The notes under the pieces: model-generated
Databases searched by the model: none
Seen by the model: only the letters and a program-made list of their open reading frames with translations
What the model was told of the DNA's origin: nothing
DNA from: Desulfomicrobium macestii
Lineage (GTDB): Bacteria; Desulfobacterota; Desulfovibrionia; Desulfovibrionales; Desulfomicrobiaceae
NCBI RefSeq assembly: GCF_014873765.1
Contig: NZ_JADBGG010000007.1
Location: 62,001 to 126,000, forward strand
DNA length: 64,000 nucleotides
Reading direction: 5' to 3'
Part shown: piece by piece, positions 32,572-41,628 of the stretch
Layout: each line of letters opens with the position of its first letter
How positions within the stretch are numbered: the first letter of the stretch is position 1
Position numbers and translations under genes: made by a program

Positions 32572-33047
32572 ACGATTTTTCAGAAACCTTTGCAAACCGT
32601 TGGTTTTCGGTCACCTTCGTCTGGAAGGACGGGCTTCTGGTCCAGACAGACCTGAACGCCGAACTCAAGGCCGCCACCCCGCCAAAATCACCCTACGGAA
32701 GCGTATTGGAGCGAATAGTGACCCAGTACGGAGACCTTCATGTCGACGAATGGCCGGACCTGCCCCTGGACAGCCGAAACTTGAGCGAATTCACCATGAA
32801 GGTGCTGGACAACCTGCGCCTGCACGCGCCCAGAGGGATTGTCACGACCTATGGGCAACTGGCCGCACTCTGCGGCTCGCCCCGGGCGGCGCGAGCTGTT
32901 GGCGGGGTCATGACCAGAAACCCGTGGCCCCTGCTTTATCCCTGCCATCGGGTGCTGGCGGCCAATCTGGGGCTTGGCGGATTCGGCCCCGGCATCGAAC
33001 TGAAAAAGACCCTGCTCACTCTGGAAAAGGCTCCTCTTCCGACTTGA
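32568..33047 (+). CDS. Methylated-DNA--protein-cysteine methyltransferase (MGMT/Ogt-like)
   Basis: A 159-residue protein whose C-terminal domain has the alkyl-acceptor motif PCHRV in LLYPCHRVLAAN, preceded by TTYGQLAALCGSPRAARAVG, the helix-turn-helix with arginine finger. It repairs O6-alkylguanine by stoichiometric transfer to the Cys. The N-terminal 65 residues are divergent. It is coupled to the radical SAM gene and overlaps the convergent PilZ gene by 32 bases at its 3' end. Confidence 0.88.
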   Translation: MNDFSETFANRWFSVTFVWKDGLLVQTDLNAELKAATPPKSPYGSVLERIVTQYGDLHVDEWPDLPLDSRNLSEFTMKVLDNLRLHAPRGIVTTYGQLAALCGSPRAARAVGGVMTRNPWPLLYPCHRVLAANLGLGGFGPGIELKKTLLTLEKAPLPT

Positions 33048-33390
33048 ACGCAGGGCGACGCAACTCCTCGTCGACCTGATCCGCATCTTCGGCGTAGAGC
33101 CTGACCAGATTGCGCAGATGCGCGAAGCTCGTCTCGTCCATACTGATGAAATCGATGGCCCCGTCCTGTCCGGCACGGATGATTCGCCCATGGATGTGCA
33201 TGCGCAATCCAGACTCAAGTTCCAGGGTGATATCGCATTCCTTGCCCGGCAGAATCCACTCTTCCGTGGAACACGAGAGGCCCTTCAGGCTCAAATCGTG
33301 AACCTTCCCCCGGACTCTTTTGCCCTCAAATGCTATTGTCAGCGGAAATTCAAGGCTGACCCGGCTTCGTTTACGTCGCTCTTCTGACAT
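33016..33390 (-). CDS. PilZ-domain c-di-GMP receptor-like protein
   Basis: A 124-residue single PilZ domain. The N-terminal Arg cluster (EERRKRSRVSLEF, residues 3-15) and DLSLKGLSCS (near 34-43) correspond to the RxxxR and D/NxSxxG motifs that bind cyclic di-GMP. No second domain is seen, so it would act as a stand-alone adaptor. Start at ATG 33390, preceded by GGGAGGGAGC; an in-frame start at 33492 would add 34 residues that do not look coding. Confidence 0.8.
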   Translation of the reverse strand: MSEERRKRSRVSLEFPLTIAFEGKRVRGKVHDLSLKGLSCSTEEWILPGKECDITLELESGLRMHIHGRIIRAGQDGAIDFISMDETSFAHLRNLVRLYAEDADQVDEELRRPAFKSEEEPFPE

Positions 33391-33593
33391 GCTCCCTCCC
33401 GCCCATGCATGAACCATCTCTAAAAATCCGGATTTGTCGGCCGCGAATGCGGCAATTTCCGCTGAATCATCGCGGACAACACCATAAGCCAATTACGCGA
33501 ATTTAAACTCCTCGTCGACACCCAACCCCGAGCCTCGCGCAACTGCCAACAAGGATGACCGCACGACCGGTCGCACCAGCCGCGCAGGCCCCC

Positions 33594-33623
33594 AAAAGAA
33601 AGCCCCGGAGCTTGGCCGGGGCT
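33594..33623 (-). terminator. Terminator of the DEAD-box helicase gene
   Basis: The minus strand shows arms AGCCCCGG and CCGGGGCT (33601-33623) around a seven-base loop, then CTTTCTTTT. It lies just after the helicase stop. The 200 bases beyond, up to the PilZ gene, contain nothing recognisable. Confidence 0.85.
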
Positions 33624-33628
33624 GACGT

Positions 33629-35908
33629 TTATTCCAGGAATATCTTTTTCTTGGGCCTGGGCGGCTCGGTCTTGGCCTCGGCCGGTTTCTTGCGACTTGG
33701 GCGTGGGACCTCCCTGGTCCGCGAGGCGCCTTCTTCGGCCGGAGCATCCGCAGGTCTCGGCCTTGGTTCCGCTCGTGGTGGGCGAGGAGTCTGCGCGGGA
33801 GCTACCGGAGCCGGCGCAACGCTTGGCGCAGCGGCGGGAGTCCCGGAGGATGAGCCCGCATCAGCCGCGACATCATTGCCACCCTCGGGCTTTGCAGCGG
33901 CGGGCTTGCGCGGACGGCGGCGACGACGCTTCTTGGGTGCGGCCGCCGGCTGCTCGTCTCCAGCCACATTTTCGGTGGCCGCGACAGGCGCCGGGGAGTC
34001 CTCCGCCGGAGCCTCGTCCTTGGGTTCCACCCGAGCGGGCGCAGGCTGCATAGCGGGCTTCGGCGGCCGGGGAGTCCGGGGGGCCTGACTCTTTTCCGGG
34101 CGGGCTTCCGGCGCAGAGGACGCAGGCTCAGCGGTCAGCTCGGGAGCAACCGCAGGAGCCGCGACAGGCGCGGAGGGCACCACCGGCTCGGAGGCCGTCA
34201 CGGGTTCAGAGGCCGCCACCGGCTCGGATGAAGTCTGCCGAACTCCCGGCGCTTCCGATGACTTCTCAGGACGGGCCTGATCGCGCAGGGCGGCATCAGC
34301 GGCACCGGCCGGTTTCTTGCGGGACCGCTTGCGTCGGCGCTTCTCGCCTTCTGGCCGAACGCCCTCGGCCGGCAGAACGGCTTCATCTCCGGGCTGCTCG
34401 GCCTGGACAGCCTCGTCCCGCAACTGCGGCTGGGGAGCGGGCTGCCTAGGCGCTCTGGGCGCGGCAGGCTGGGCTGGGCGGGATTGGGGCCTGGCGGGAC
34501 GTACCATGTCGACCAGTTTTTCCGAGGGCTGCTCCAGCGGGGCATGAAATGTACCCTGATAGAATTCATCCACCAGCATGGCTAACAGTGCGCGGGATTC
34601 CTCGTTGGCGGCAAGCTCGCCCACGGTGCGCATGAACCGCTGCATCCGCTCCTTTTGGATATTGTCGGCCTTGCGCAGACGGGCTTCAAGCAGGAACACG
34701 GCCCGCTGAGAGATGAGCGCTTCAAGCTCCTCGTCGGCGGGCAGGGGCTGCTCGATCATCGGGATGGAGAATTTCTTGGCGATCTGCTCAAGCTCAATCT
34801 CTTCCATACCCGACACAAAAGATATCGCGACCCCGGCGGCGCCGGCCCGTCCGGTGCGACCGGTGCGGTGCACATAGGCCTCGTGATCCTGGGGCGGCTG
34901 ATACTGAAAGACATGGGACAGCTCGTGGATGTCGATACCTCGTGCGGCAACATCCGTGGCCACCAGGAACTTGAGCTTGTTCAGGCGCAGTTTCTCAAGC
35001 ACCTCTTCCCGCGCGGCCTGGGTCAGGTCGGCGCTGATCTCGCCCACGTCGTATCCGAACCGCCGCAGCACTGTGGAGACAAAATGCACGTCCGCCTTGG
35101 TGTTGCAGAAGATGATGGCCGAGGCCGGGTTCTCCTGCTCGATGATCTTGACGAGGATGCGGCTCTTCTGCATGGCCGGAACCTTGTAAACCACATGCAG
35201 GACGTCGCTGACGTGAACCTGGGACTGGCTCAGGGACACAAAAATCGGATCCTTCAGGAACTGCTGGGCCAGACGTTTCACGTGCCCGGGATAGGTCGCC
35301 GAGAACATGGTCGACTGCAGCCCGCGCGGCAGGTAGCGCTGAAGCTGTTTCATGTCCGGATAAAAACCCATGGACAGCATGCGGTCGGCCTCGTCGAAGA
35401 CCAGGATTTTCAACCGGTCCAGATTGAGGTTCCCTTTGAGCAGATGATCCAGGATGCGGCCGGGCGTGCCTATGATGAGCTGCGCCCCGTCTTCCAGTCC
35501 CTGGATCTGGCCCTTGTAGCCCACGCCGCCGTAAATGGAGAGCGGCTTGATGCCCGCTTCCCGGCCCAGTTCCTCGGCATCGCGAGTGACCTGCACGGCC
35601 AATTCGCGGGTGGGAACCAGGACCAGGGCCTGCGGCGCGCCAAGACCGGTGTCGATGCGGTCCAGAATGGGCAGCAAGAAGGCCCCTGTCTTCCCGCTGC
35701 CGGTCTGGGACTGGACCATGACGTCCTGTCCGCCAAGCATGTGCGGAATGGTTTGCACCTGCACCGGCATGAGCTCGGCCCAGTTCAAACGGGTCGCGGC
35801 AGCCTGCAGTGTCTGCGGCAGGTCGGCCATGGAAAATGCCTTGCCTTCGAAATTCTCGGCTTGGGAGCCCTCATTTTGGGCGTCACCAAAATCATTGTTG
35901 TCTGTCAT
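33629..35908 (-). CDS. DEAD-box RNA helicase with long disordered C-terminal tail
   Basis: A 759-residue protein. The helicase core occupies about residues 28-400: Q-motif region, Walker A AQTGSGKT-like QSQTGSGKTGAF, DEAD in VFDEADRMLSMGF, SAT in MFSATYP, VATDVAARGIDI and HRTGRTGRAGAAG. The remaining 300 or so residues are Pro/Ala/Glu/Arg-rich with basic clusters such as KRRRKRSRKK and KKRRRRRPRK, likely RNA-binding. Such tails occur in RhlE/DeaD/CshA types acting in cold adaptation, ribosome assembly or decay. The tail is the unusual part. Confidence 0.9.
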   Translation of the reverse strand: MTDNNDFGDAQNEGSQAENFEGKAFSMADLPQTLQAAATRLNWAELMPVQVQTIPHMLGGQDVMVQSQTGSGKTGAFLLPILDRIDTGLGAPQALVLVPTRELAVQVTRDAEELGREAGIKPLSIYGGVGYKGQIQGLEDGAQLIIGTPGRILDHLLKGNLNLDRLKILVFDEADRMLSMGFYPDMKQLQRYLPRGLQSTMFSATYPGHVKRLAQQFLKDPIFVSLSQSQVHVSDVLHVVYKVPAMQKSRILVKIIEQENPASAIIFCNTKADVHFVSTVLRRFGYDVGEISADLTQAAREEVLEKLRLNKLKFLVATDVAARGIDIHELSHVFQYQPPQDHEAYVHRTGRTGRAGAAGVAISFVSGMEEIELEQIAKKFSIPMIEQPLPADEELEALISQRAVFLLEARLRKADNIQKERMQRFMRTVGELAANEESRALLAMLVDEFYQGTFHAPLEQPSEKLVDMVRPARPQSRPAQPAAPRAPRQPAPQPQLRDEAVQAEQPGDEAVLPAEGVRPEGEKRRRKRSRKKPAGAADAALRDQARPEKSSEAPGVRQTSSEPVAASEPVTASEPVVPSAPVAAPAVAPELTAEPASSAPEARPEKSQAPRTPRPPKPAMQPAPARVEPKDEAPAEDSPAPVAATENVAGDEQPAAAPKKRRRRRPRKPAAAKPEGGNDVAADAGSSSGTPAAAPSVAPAPVAPAQTPRPPRAEPRPRPADAPAEEGASRTREVPRPSRKKPAEAKTEPPRPKKKIFLE
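34181..34234. repeat. Three 18-bp tandem units inside the helicase tail
   Basis: Units at 34181-34198, 34199-34216 and 34217-34234 share CACCGGCTCGGA-type sequence with several changes. They encode repeats of the form SEPVxA in the disordered tail. The array keeps the frame, as expected for slippage-driven tail length change. Confidence 0.6.
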
Positions 35909-35915
35909 ACGTGTC

Positions 35916-37070
35916 CTACACAGTGTCTGCGTGCATGCGATCCAAAACTCCTAGCACCATTTCGATGACGGAATTACTGACCAGCATGCCCTTACGTGTC
36001 AGTTGAAGATGACCGGTCCGGAGGCGAACCAACCCGCTGGAGCGCAATTGCTCGACAGCCGGGTGGCGCCACGGAAATTCCGTTCCGGTCGTTGCCTTAA
36101 ATTTATCCAGGTCAAGCCCGGCGCCCGTGCGCAGGGTCAGCATGACCATTTCCAGCCGGCGGGTCAGCGCCGACAAAACCTCCACCTCGTCTCGCGCCTC
36201 GCCCTTGGCCACAACCTCTGCATACTCTTCAAACGCCGAAGGGTTCGACCATCTGCGGCCCCCAATGGTGGAAACCGCCGCAGGGCCAAGCCCCAGATAG
36301 TCACGCCCGGCCCAATAGCCTTGGTTGTGGCGGCTCTCACGGCCCGGACGGGCATGGCTTGAAATTTCGTAGTGAGCGTATCCGCTCGATTCCAGAAATT
36401 CCGATCCGTCAAGATACATCCGGGCTCCAGTCTCTTCGTCCGGCAGGACCAGCGCCCCATCCTCGACCTTGCGCGTCAGAGCCGTGCCGTCCTCCAGACT
36501 CAGCCCATAACAGGAGAGATGCTCGGGTGCCAACTCCACGACCGCAGCCAGATCGTTCATCCAGCGATCCAGAGTCTGACCGGGCAGGCCCCAGATCAGG
36601 TCAAGGCTCAGGTTCGAGAAACCGGCAGCCCTGGCGGCGTGCACGGCACGACGCGCCTGCGCGCTGTCGTGTGGGCGTCCGAGCATCGCCAGCAGATCGT
36701 CCTGCAGGCTCTGCACCCCGAGACTGAGCCTGTTCACTCCAAGGCTCCGCACGCTGTCCAGAAATCCGGGCCGAAGCGCTGAATCCGGGTTGGCCTCCAG
36801 CGTGATTTCAGCCCCTGAACTCAGTTCAAAACAGGTATCGGCCGCACGCAGCAGGGCCTCGATCTGCCCGGGCTCCAGAAGCGATGGCGTCCCGCCCCCG
36901 AAATAGACCGACTCAAGTCGAACCCGGCCCAGACTCCGCCCCCAGCCCTCCATCTCCTGCAGAACCTGCCCTACATATAATTTCGCCGCCTCCCGGGAAA
37001 ACGGGCCGGAATGGAAGGCGCAGTAACCGCATTTGCGCACGCAAAAAGGCACGTGAACGTAAAGCAGCAT
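35916..37070 (-). CDS. hemW: Radical SAM heme chaperone HemW-like
   Basis: A 384-residue HemN-family protein. MLLYVHVPFCVRKCGYCAF gives the CxxxCxxC cluster motif at residues 10-17. VYFGGGTPSLL and the block LSLGVQSLQDDLLAMLGRPH follow, and the C-terminal HemN-C domain ends the protein. HemW inserts or traffics heme rather than oxidising coproporphyrinogen; true HemN enzymes have a longer N-terminus and a fourth Cys in that motif, absent here. It lies three bases after queH. Confidence 0.87.
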   Translation of the reverse strand: MLLYVHVPFCVRKCGYCAFHSGPFSREAAKLYVGQVLQEMEGWGRSLGRVRLESVYFGGGTPSLLEPGQIEALLRAADTCFELSSGAEITLEANPDSALRPGFLDSVRSLGVNRLSLGVQSLQDDLLAMLGRPHDSAQARRAVHAARAAGFSNLSLDLIWGLPGQTLDRWMNDLAAVVELAPEHLSCYGLSLEDGTALTRKVEDGALVLPDEETGARMYLDGSEFLESSGYAHYEISSHARPGRESRHNQGYWAGRDYLGLGPAAVSTIGGRRWSNPSAFEEYAEVVAKGEARDEVEVLSALTRRLEMVMLTLRTGAGLDLDKFKATTGTEFPWRHPAVEQLRSSGLVRLRTGHLQLTRKGMLVSNSVIEMVLGVLDRMHADTV

Positions 37071-37073
37071 GGT

Positions 37074-37622
37074 CTAGACGCGCCTGCCAAGCTCCGAGGA
37101 GTAGCGCTCGAATTCGCTGTAAAGGCAGCCGCAGTACTGCTGCCGGTACATCCCCCAATCCTTCGACTGGGCAATGCCCTCCGACCAGCCTGAACGAAAA
37201 TCCTGATAGTGAAACGCCACTCCCGAACCCTCGGCCAGATCGTGGCCCAAAGTCCGAATCTGTTCGTGCTTCTGGAATTTACTGTAAAGGAGCGTGGAGG
37301 TGAAGGCGTCGAAGCCACCGCGCCGGGCGATGGACAGGGTCCGCTCCAGCCGCAGGGAATAACACGGCAGACAGCGGTTCGGCTCACGATAGGTCACCGC
37401 CCGAAAATAGGCCTTGGGGTCGTACTCGTCATCCTTGAAGATGACCGGGATATCCAGGCGTTCGGCCATCTGGACCACGCCTTCCCGGCGACGCAGGTAT
37501 TCCTGCAGGGGATGAATGTTGGGATTGTAATATAGGCCTGTCACACCCATCCCGGCCTCAAGCAAGGCCCGGACGGGTGTGATGGCGCACGGCCCACAGC
37601 AGATGTGAACCAAAATCTTCAT
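37074..37622 (-). CDS. queH: Epoxyqueuosine reductase QueH
   Basis: A 182-residue DUF208/QueH protein. MKILVHICCGPCAI gives the adjacent-Cys CCxxC, CLPCY lies in the middle, and YCGC near residue 157 completes the cysteine set that binds a 4Fe-4S and a second iron centre. It reduces epoxyqueuosine to queuosine in the tRNA wobble position, replacing QueG in many anaerobes. I start at ATG 37622; in-frame codons further upstream run antisense-like into rng. Confidence 0.9.
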   Translation of the reverse strand: MKILVHICCGPCAITPVRALLEAGMGVTGLYYNPNIHPLQEYLRRREGVVQMAERLDIPVIFKDDEYDPKAYFRAVTYREPNRCLPCYSLRLERTLSIARRGGFDAFTSTLLYSKFQKHEQIRTLGHDLAEGSGVAFHYQDFRSGWSEGIAQSKDWGMYRQQYCGCLYSEFERYSSELGRRV

Positions 37623-37630
37623 GGAAGAAC

Positions 37631-39103
37631 CTAGCAAAATGCGCAGTTGGGCGTTTCCGTGGGCATGACGAAGATCTTGCGACCGAATGTCTGCTCGAAT
37701 TCCATGAGCTTTTCCCGCTTGCGGTTGACAAGGTACTGCATGAGATCCGCGTCGGTCTTGTAGGTGAACGTCTCGGAGCTCTTGTCCTTGCGCAGTTCGC
37801 GGTAGATGTCCTTGAGGGCCTGCATGGAGCGCCATTCCAGATTGCGGCGGGTGCCTGCCCCGGAGCAGTGCGGGCAGGGCTCCAGGCTTCCGGAAAGGGC
37901 CGAGGTGCCAAGACGCTGGCGAACGATCTCAAGCAGGCCGAATTTGGAGATGCGGCCTATGTCCGTGCGTGCACGATCGACCTTGAGAGCCTGGCGCAGC
38001 ACCTTCTCCACCTCGCGGATGTGCTTGCCGTCCTTCATTTCGATGAAGTCGACCACGATCTGGCCGCCTATGTCGCGCAGCATGAGCTGGTTGGGGATTT
38101 CCTGCGCGGCCTCGATATTGGTCCGCAGGGCCATCTCCTTGAAATTCTTCTCTCCTCCGATCTTTCCGGAGTTGATATCGATGGCGGTCAGGGCCTCGGT
38201 GTGGTCGATGACCAGCTGTCCGCCGCTGGGCAGGTTGACGCTGCGGCTGAAAATCTTCTGCAGCTGCGCCTCGATGCGAAAACGCTCGTAAAGGGTCCGT
38301 TCGGTCTCGGAGTGAACCTTTATGAAGGTCTTGCGGCGGGGAAAAATAAGGGCTGCGAAATCCGTGATCTGCTTGGCGGTCTCGTCGTCATCGACCCAGC
38401 ATTCGGCGATGTCGGGAGTGAGGTAGTCGCGGATGGCCCGAAAGGCCAGATCCTTTTCCTCATAGATAAGGGCCGGAGACTCGGAGGAGATGCCCTTCTT
38501 GCGGATGTCCTTCCACAGGCGCTTCAGGAACTGCAGATCACGGGACAGGCTGCTCTTGCTCTGGGATTCGCTGACCGTACGCACGATGACGCCCAGGCCC
38601 TCGTCGAGCTTGAGCTCCTCGACGACTTCCTTGAGGCGGTCGCGCTCCTTTTCGTCTTCGATCTTGCGGGAAATACCGAGCTGTTCGCGCCCGGGGGTGA
38701 GCACAAAATAGCGTCCGGGGATGGACAGATAGGTCGTCAGGAAGGCGCCCTTGGAACCGGTAGGTTCCTTGACCACCTGCACCAACACTTCCTGGCCTGG
38801 CTTCAGGACCTTCTGCAGGGGCGGATACTTGCCCCGGCTGGGCACGTCGCCCTGGTAGTATTCGGGATGGACCTCGTCGACCTGAAGAAATCCGTTCTTG
38901 TCCGCCCCGTAGTTGATGAAGGCGGCCTGCAGGGCCTGATCGACGTTGTGAATCTTGCCCTTGTAGATGTTGCCCTTGGTCTTGCTCTGATGGAGCATTT
39001 CAACATAATATTCGCACACCACGCCATCTTCCATGATGGCTACTTCCACCTGTTCACCAGGCAGCACGCTGATGAACATCTTGCGTTTCTGCTTCTCGCC
39101 CAT
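37631..39103 (-). CDS. rng: Ribonuclease E/G (RNase G-type)
   Basis: A 490-residue endoribonuclease matching RNase G length, without the C-terminal degradosome scaffold of RNase E. The S1 domain covers about 40-125. The DNase I-like domain has the catalytic Asp residues in TAIDINSGKIG and IVVDFIEMKD, and the Zn link is CPHCSGAG. It matures 16S rRNA and degrades mRNA. Start ATG 39103 follows GAGGAT; 39259 is rejected as an over-extension. It coexists here with RNase Y. Confidence 0.93.
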   Translation of the reverse strand: MGEKQKRKMFISVLPGEQVEVAIMEDGVVCEYYVEMLHQSKTKGNIYKGKIHNVDQALQAAFINYGADKNGFLQVDEVHPEYYQGDVPSRGKYPPLQKVLKPGQEVLVQVVKEPTGSKGAFLTTYLSIPGRYFVLTPGREQLGISRKIEDEKERDRLKEVVEELKLDEGLGVIVRTVSESQSKSSLSRDLQFLKRLWKDIRKKGISSESPALIYEEKDLAFRAIRDYLTPDIAECWVDDDETAKQITDFAALIFPRRKTFIKVHSETERTLYERFRIEAQLQKIFSRSVNLPSGGQLVIDHTEALTAIDINSGKIGGEKNFKEMALRTNIEAAQEIPNQLMLRDIGGQIVVDFIEMKDGKHIREVEKVLRQALKVDRARTDIGRISKFGLLEIVRQRLGTSALSGSLEPCPHCSGAGTRRNLEWRSMQALKDIYRELRKDKSSETFTYKTDADLMQYLVNRKREKLMEFEQTFGRKIFVMPTETPNCAFC

Positions 39104-39325
39104 AGATATCCTCAAATGAAAAAAGTTTCCGGCAAAGCCGGGGAAAAATAAAAATTTGCGTATCAAGAAACCGGAAAAAATTTGTGAAAACGAAGCGTGT
39201 GGCGCAGAAAACAGGACAATGACCGGACTCTGCCGGACGCACAGCACGCCGAGTATCAAGTATGTTCTTTAACCGGCCAACGGAGCTATAGCAAGAAAAA
39301 CCATCTTCAGAGCCAGGGGGATTGC

Positions 39326-39354
39326 TTGACATACCATTATGCCGTGGCTACTCC
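39326..39354 (+). promoter_or_regulatory. Candidate promoter of the tRNA methyltransferase gene
   Basis: A perfect TTGACA (39326-39331) is followed after 17 bases by TACTCC (39349-39354), a poor -10. It lies in the 277-base divergent gap between rng and the tRNA methyltransferase; the rest of the gap is A+T-rich with no gene. Confidence 0.4.
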
Positions 39355-39380
39355 CGCCTACGCACTTTACAGGAGGCCAC

Positions 39381-40220
39381 ATGCTCGAACCGGGACAGCT
39401 GGTAATGCTGCTCAACGCAAACGACAAGCGATATTTTGTTACTGCCCAGGAAGGGCAGGTAATGCATACAAATGAAGGACTTCTGCACCTTGACGAAGTC
39501 CGCGCCGCAGGCTGGGGACAACAGGTCATGACGCACAAGGGCTATCCCTTCACCGTCATGCGCCCCACCCTCTACGATCTGGTCAAGTCGGTGAAACGCC
39601 GCACCCAGATCATTTATCCCAAGGAAATCGGCTACATTGTCATGAAGCTGGGCATCGGGCCCGGTTGCCGCATCGTCGAGGCCGGCTGCGGCTCCGGCGG
39701 TCTGACCACGGCTCTGGCCTGGCTGGTCGGCGACACGGGCAAGGTCTACACCTACGAACGCCGTGAAGAATTCTACACGCTCTGCCGCCAGAATCTGGAG
39801 CGCATCGGCCTCTCCCACCGCGTGGAGCAGTTTCATCACGACATCGCCGAAGGTTTCCAGCCTCACGCCGCCGACGCCCTCTTTCTGGATGTGCGCGAAC
39901 CTTGCGATTATATCCATCATATTCCGAACGCGGTTGTGCCCGGCGCGCCTGTCGGTTTCCTGCTGCCGACCACCAATCAGGTCCAGGATCTGCTGAAGTC
40001 ACTGCAGGACGGCCCCTTCAGGCAGATCGAGGTGGTGGAGATATTCCTGCGCCACTACAAGCCGGTGCCCGAGCGTCTGCGCCCCGAGGACCGCATGGTT
40101 GCCCATACCGGCTTCCTGGTTTTCGCCCGCACCTTTGCCCAGCTTGACACGCCTGAAACCGAGGAGCCACAAGCCCTCCCGCAGGAAGACATGCCGCAGG
40201 AGCCTTTGACCGAAGATTGA
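39381..40220 (+). CDS. tRNA (adenine-N1)-methyltransferase, TrmI type
   Basis: A 279-residue SAM methyltransferase. The N-terminal beta domain (1-75) is followed by a Rossmann core with IVEAGCGSGGLTTALAWLVG (motif I) and VYTYERREEF. The segment RRTQIIYPKEIGYI matches TrmI/Trm61, which makes m1A58 in the T-loop. A Glu/Pro-rich tail of about 25 residues ends the protein. TrmI is common in Archaea, Actinobacteria and Thermus but patchy in Proteobacteria. The start follows AGGAGG. Confidence 0.88.
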   Translation: MLEPGQLVMLLNANDKRYFVTAQEGQVMHTNEGLLHLDEVRAAGWGQQVMTHKGYPFTVMRPTLYDLVKSVKRRTQIIYPKEIGYIVMKLGIGPGCRIVEAGCGSGGLTTALAWLVGDTGKVYTYERREEFYTLCRQNLERIGLSHRVEQFHHDIAEGFQPHAADALFLDVREPCDYIHHIPNAVVPGAPVGFLLPTTNQVQDLLKSLQDGPFRQIEVVEIFLRHYKPVPERLRPEDRMVAHTGFLVFARTFAQLDTPETEEPQALPQEDMPQEPLTED

Positions 40221-40246
40221 TCAGTCTTTAATTCATCTTCAATTTC

Positions 40247-40284
40247 AAGGATTTGCAAGTACCCACTTGCAAATCCTTTTTTTA
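40247..40284 (+). terminator. Strong terminator after the tRNA methyltransferase gene
   Basis: The arms AAGGATTTGCAAGT (40247-40260) and ACTTGCAAATCCTT (40265-40278) form a perfect 14-bp stem around ACCC, followed by TTTTTATT. Confidence 0.92.
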
Positions 40285-40362
40285 TTCCTGTATAAGACCT
40301 TTTTCCCCACCTTTTAACCCCGACCCCACGGCCGGACCCTGCCACCGCAAGGAGGAGTGCTG

Positions 40363-41628
40363 ATGACCCGCAAGGATCGCACTGAAGGCATTTTCAGCCG
40401 ACGCGAAGTTCTGGATGCCACGGAACGCCAGAAATACTACCAGATCCAGCTCAAAGAGCTGCTCTCTTATGCGTATAGATATTCCGAAGACGTAAAGAAG
40501 CGCTTTGACCGCGCCCAGTTTTCCGTGGAAAAATTCCGCGATCTCATCGACCTCAAACATGTCCCGATCCTCAAGAAAAAGGAACTCATCTTCCTGCAGT
40601 CCATGGGCCCGCGCCTGGGCGGCCTTCTGACCAAGGACCTGGGCGAATTGCGCCGCGTCTTCCTGTCCCCCGGCCCGATCTTCGACCCCGAGGACAGAGG
40701 GGACGACTACTGGGGCTGGACCGAAAGCTTCTACGCCGCGGGCTTCCGTTCCGGCGACCTGGTCCAGAACACCTTCAACTACCACATGACCCCGGCCGGT
40801 CTGATGTTCGAGGAGCCCCTGCGCCAGTTGAGCTGCGCCGTGGTGCCCACGGGCCCCGGCAACACCGGCAGCCAGCTCGACATCATGAAGAAGCTGCGCG
40901 TCACCGGCTACGTGGGCACGCCCAGCTACCTCATGCACCTGGCCCAGAAGGGCGAGGAGAAGGGCCTCAACCTGCGCAAGGACCTGTACCTGGAAGTGGC
41001 CTTCGTCACCGGCGAAAAATTCTCCGAGAAGCTGCGCTCCACCCTTGAAAAGAAATTCGACCTGATCATGCGCCAGGGCTACGGCACCGCCGACGTGGGC
41101 TGCATCGGCTACGAATGCTTCCACAAGAACGGCCTGCACATCGCCAACCGCGCCTACGTGGAGATCTGCCACCCCGACACGGGCTTCCCGCTCAAGGACG
41201 GCGAAGTGGGCGAGATCGTGGTCACGGCCTTCAACAAGACCTACCCGCTGATCCGCCTGGCCACCGGCGACCTGTCCTACATCGACCGCGCGTCCTGCCC
41301 CTGCGGCCGCACGTCCCCGCGCCTTGGAACCATTGTCGGCCGCGTGGACACCACCGCCCGCATCAAGGGCATGTTCGTGTACCCGCACCAGGTCGAGCAG
41401 GTCATCTCCAGCTTCGAGGAAATCAAGAGATGGCAGATCGAAGTCACCAACCCAGGCGGCATCGACGAAATGACACTCTTGATCGAGACCTCGGGCTTCA
41501 AGCGGGAAGAGGAGCTGCTGCACATGTTCCGCGAGAAGATCAAGATCCGGCCGGCGCTGAAGATCCTCACCCCCGGCACCCTGCCTCCGCAGATCCGGTT
41601 CATCGAGGACAAGCGCAATTGGGATTGA
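40363..41628 (+). CDS. Phenylacetate-CoA ligase-like (PaaK/CapK family) adenylate-forming enzyme
   Basis: A 421-residue adenylate-forming enzyme. Blocks include GTPSYLMHLAQKGEEKG, RQGYGTADVG near residue 225 and RLATGDLS(Y) near 300, which fit the PaaK group of aryl-CoA ligases. The canonical N-terminal SSGT(T)G P-loop is not obvious (the region reads FLSPGPIFDPED), so substrate and even activity are uncertain. AAGGAGGAG precedes ATG 40363. Synonymous sites are almost all C or G, stronger than in its neighbours. It couples to the next gene by an ATGA overlap. Confidence 0.8.
   Translation: MTRKDRTEGIFSRREVLDATERQKYYQIQLKELLSYAYRYSEDVKKRFDRAQFSVEKFRDLIDLKHVPILKKKELIFLQSMGPRLGGLLTKDLGELRRVFLSPGPIFDPEDRGDDYWGWTESFYAAGFRSGDLVQNTFNYHMTPAGLMFEEPLRQLSCAVVPTGPGNTGSQLDIMKKLRVTGYVGTPSYLMHLAQKGEEKGLNLRKDLYLEVAFVTGEKFSEKLRSTLEKKFDLIMRQGYGTADVGCIGYECFHKNGLHIANRAYVEICHPDTGFPLKDGEVGEIVVTAFNKTYPLIRLATGDLSYIDRASCPCGRTSPRLGTIVGRVDTTARIKGMFVYPHQVEQVISSFEEIKRWQIEVTNPGGIDEMTLLIETSGFKREEELLHMFREKIKIRPALKILTPGTLPPQIRFIEDKRNWD

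Noticed and set aside
34655-35968. Open plus-strand frame of 437 codons opposite the DEAD-box helicase
   Set aside because: It is antisense to conserved helicase motifs and has no family similarity.
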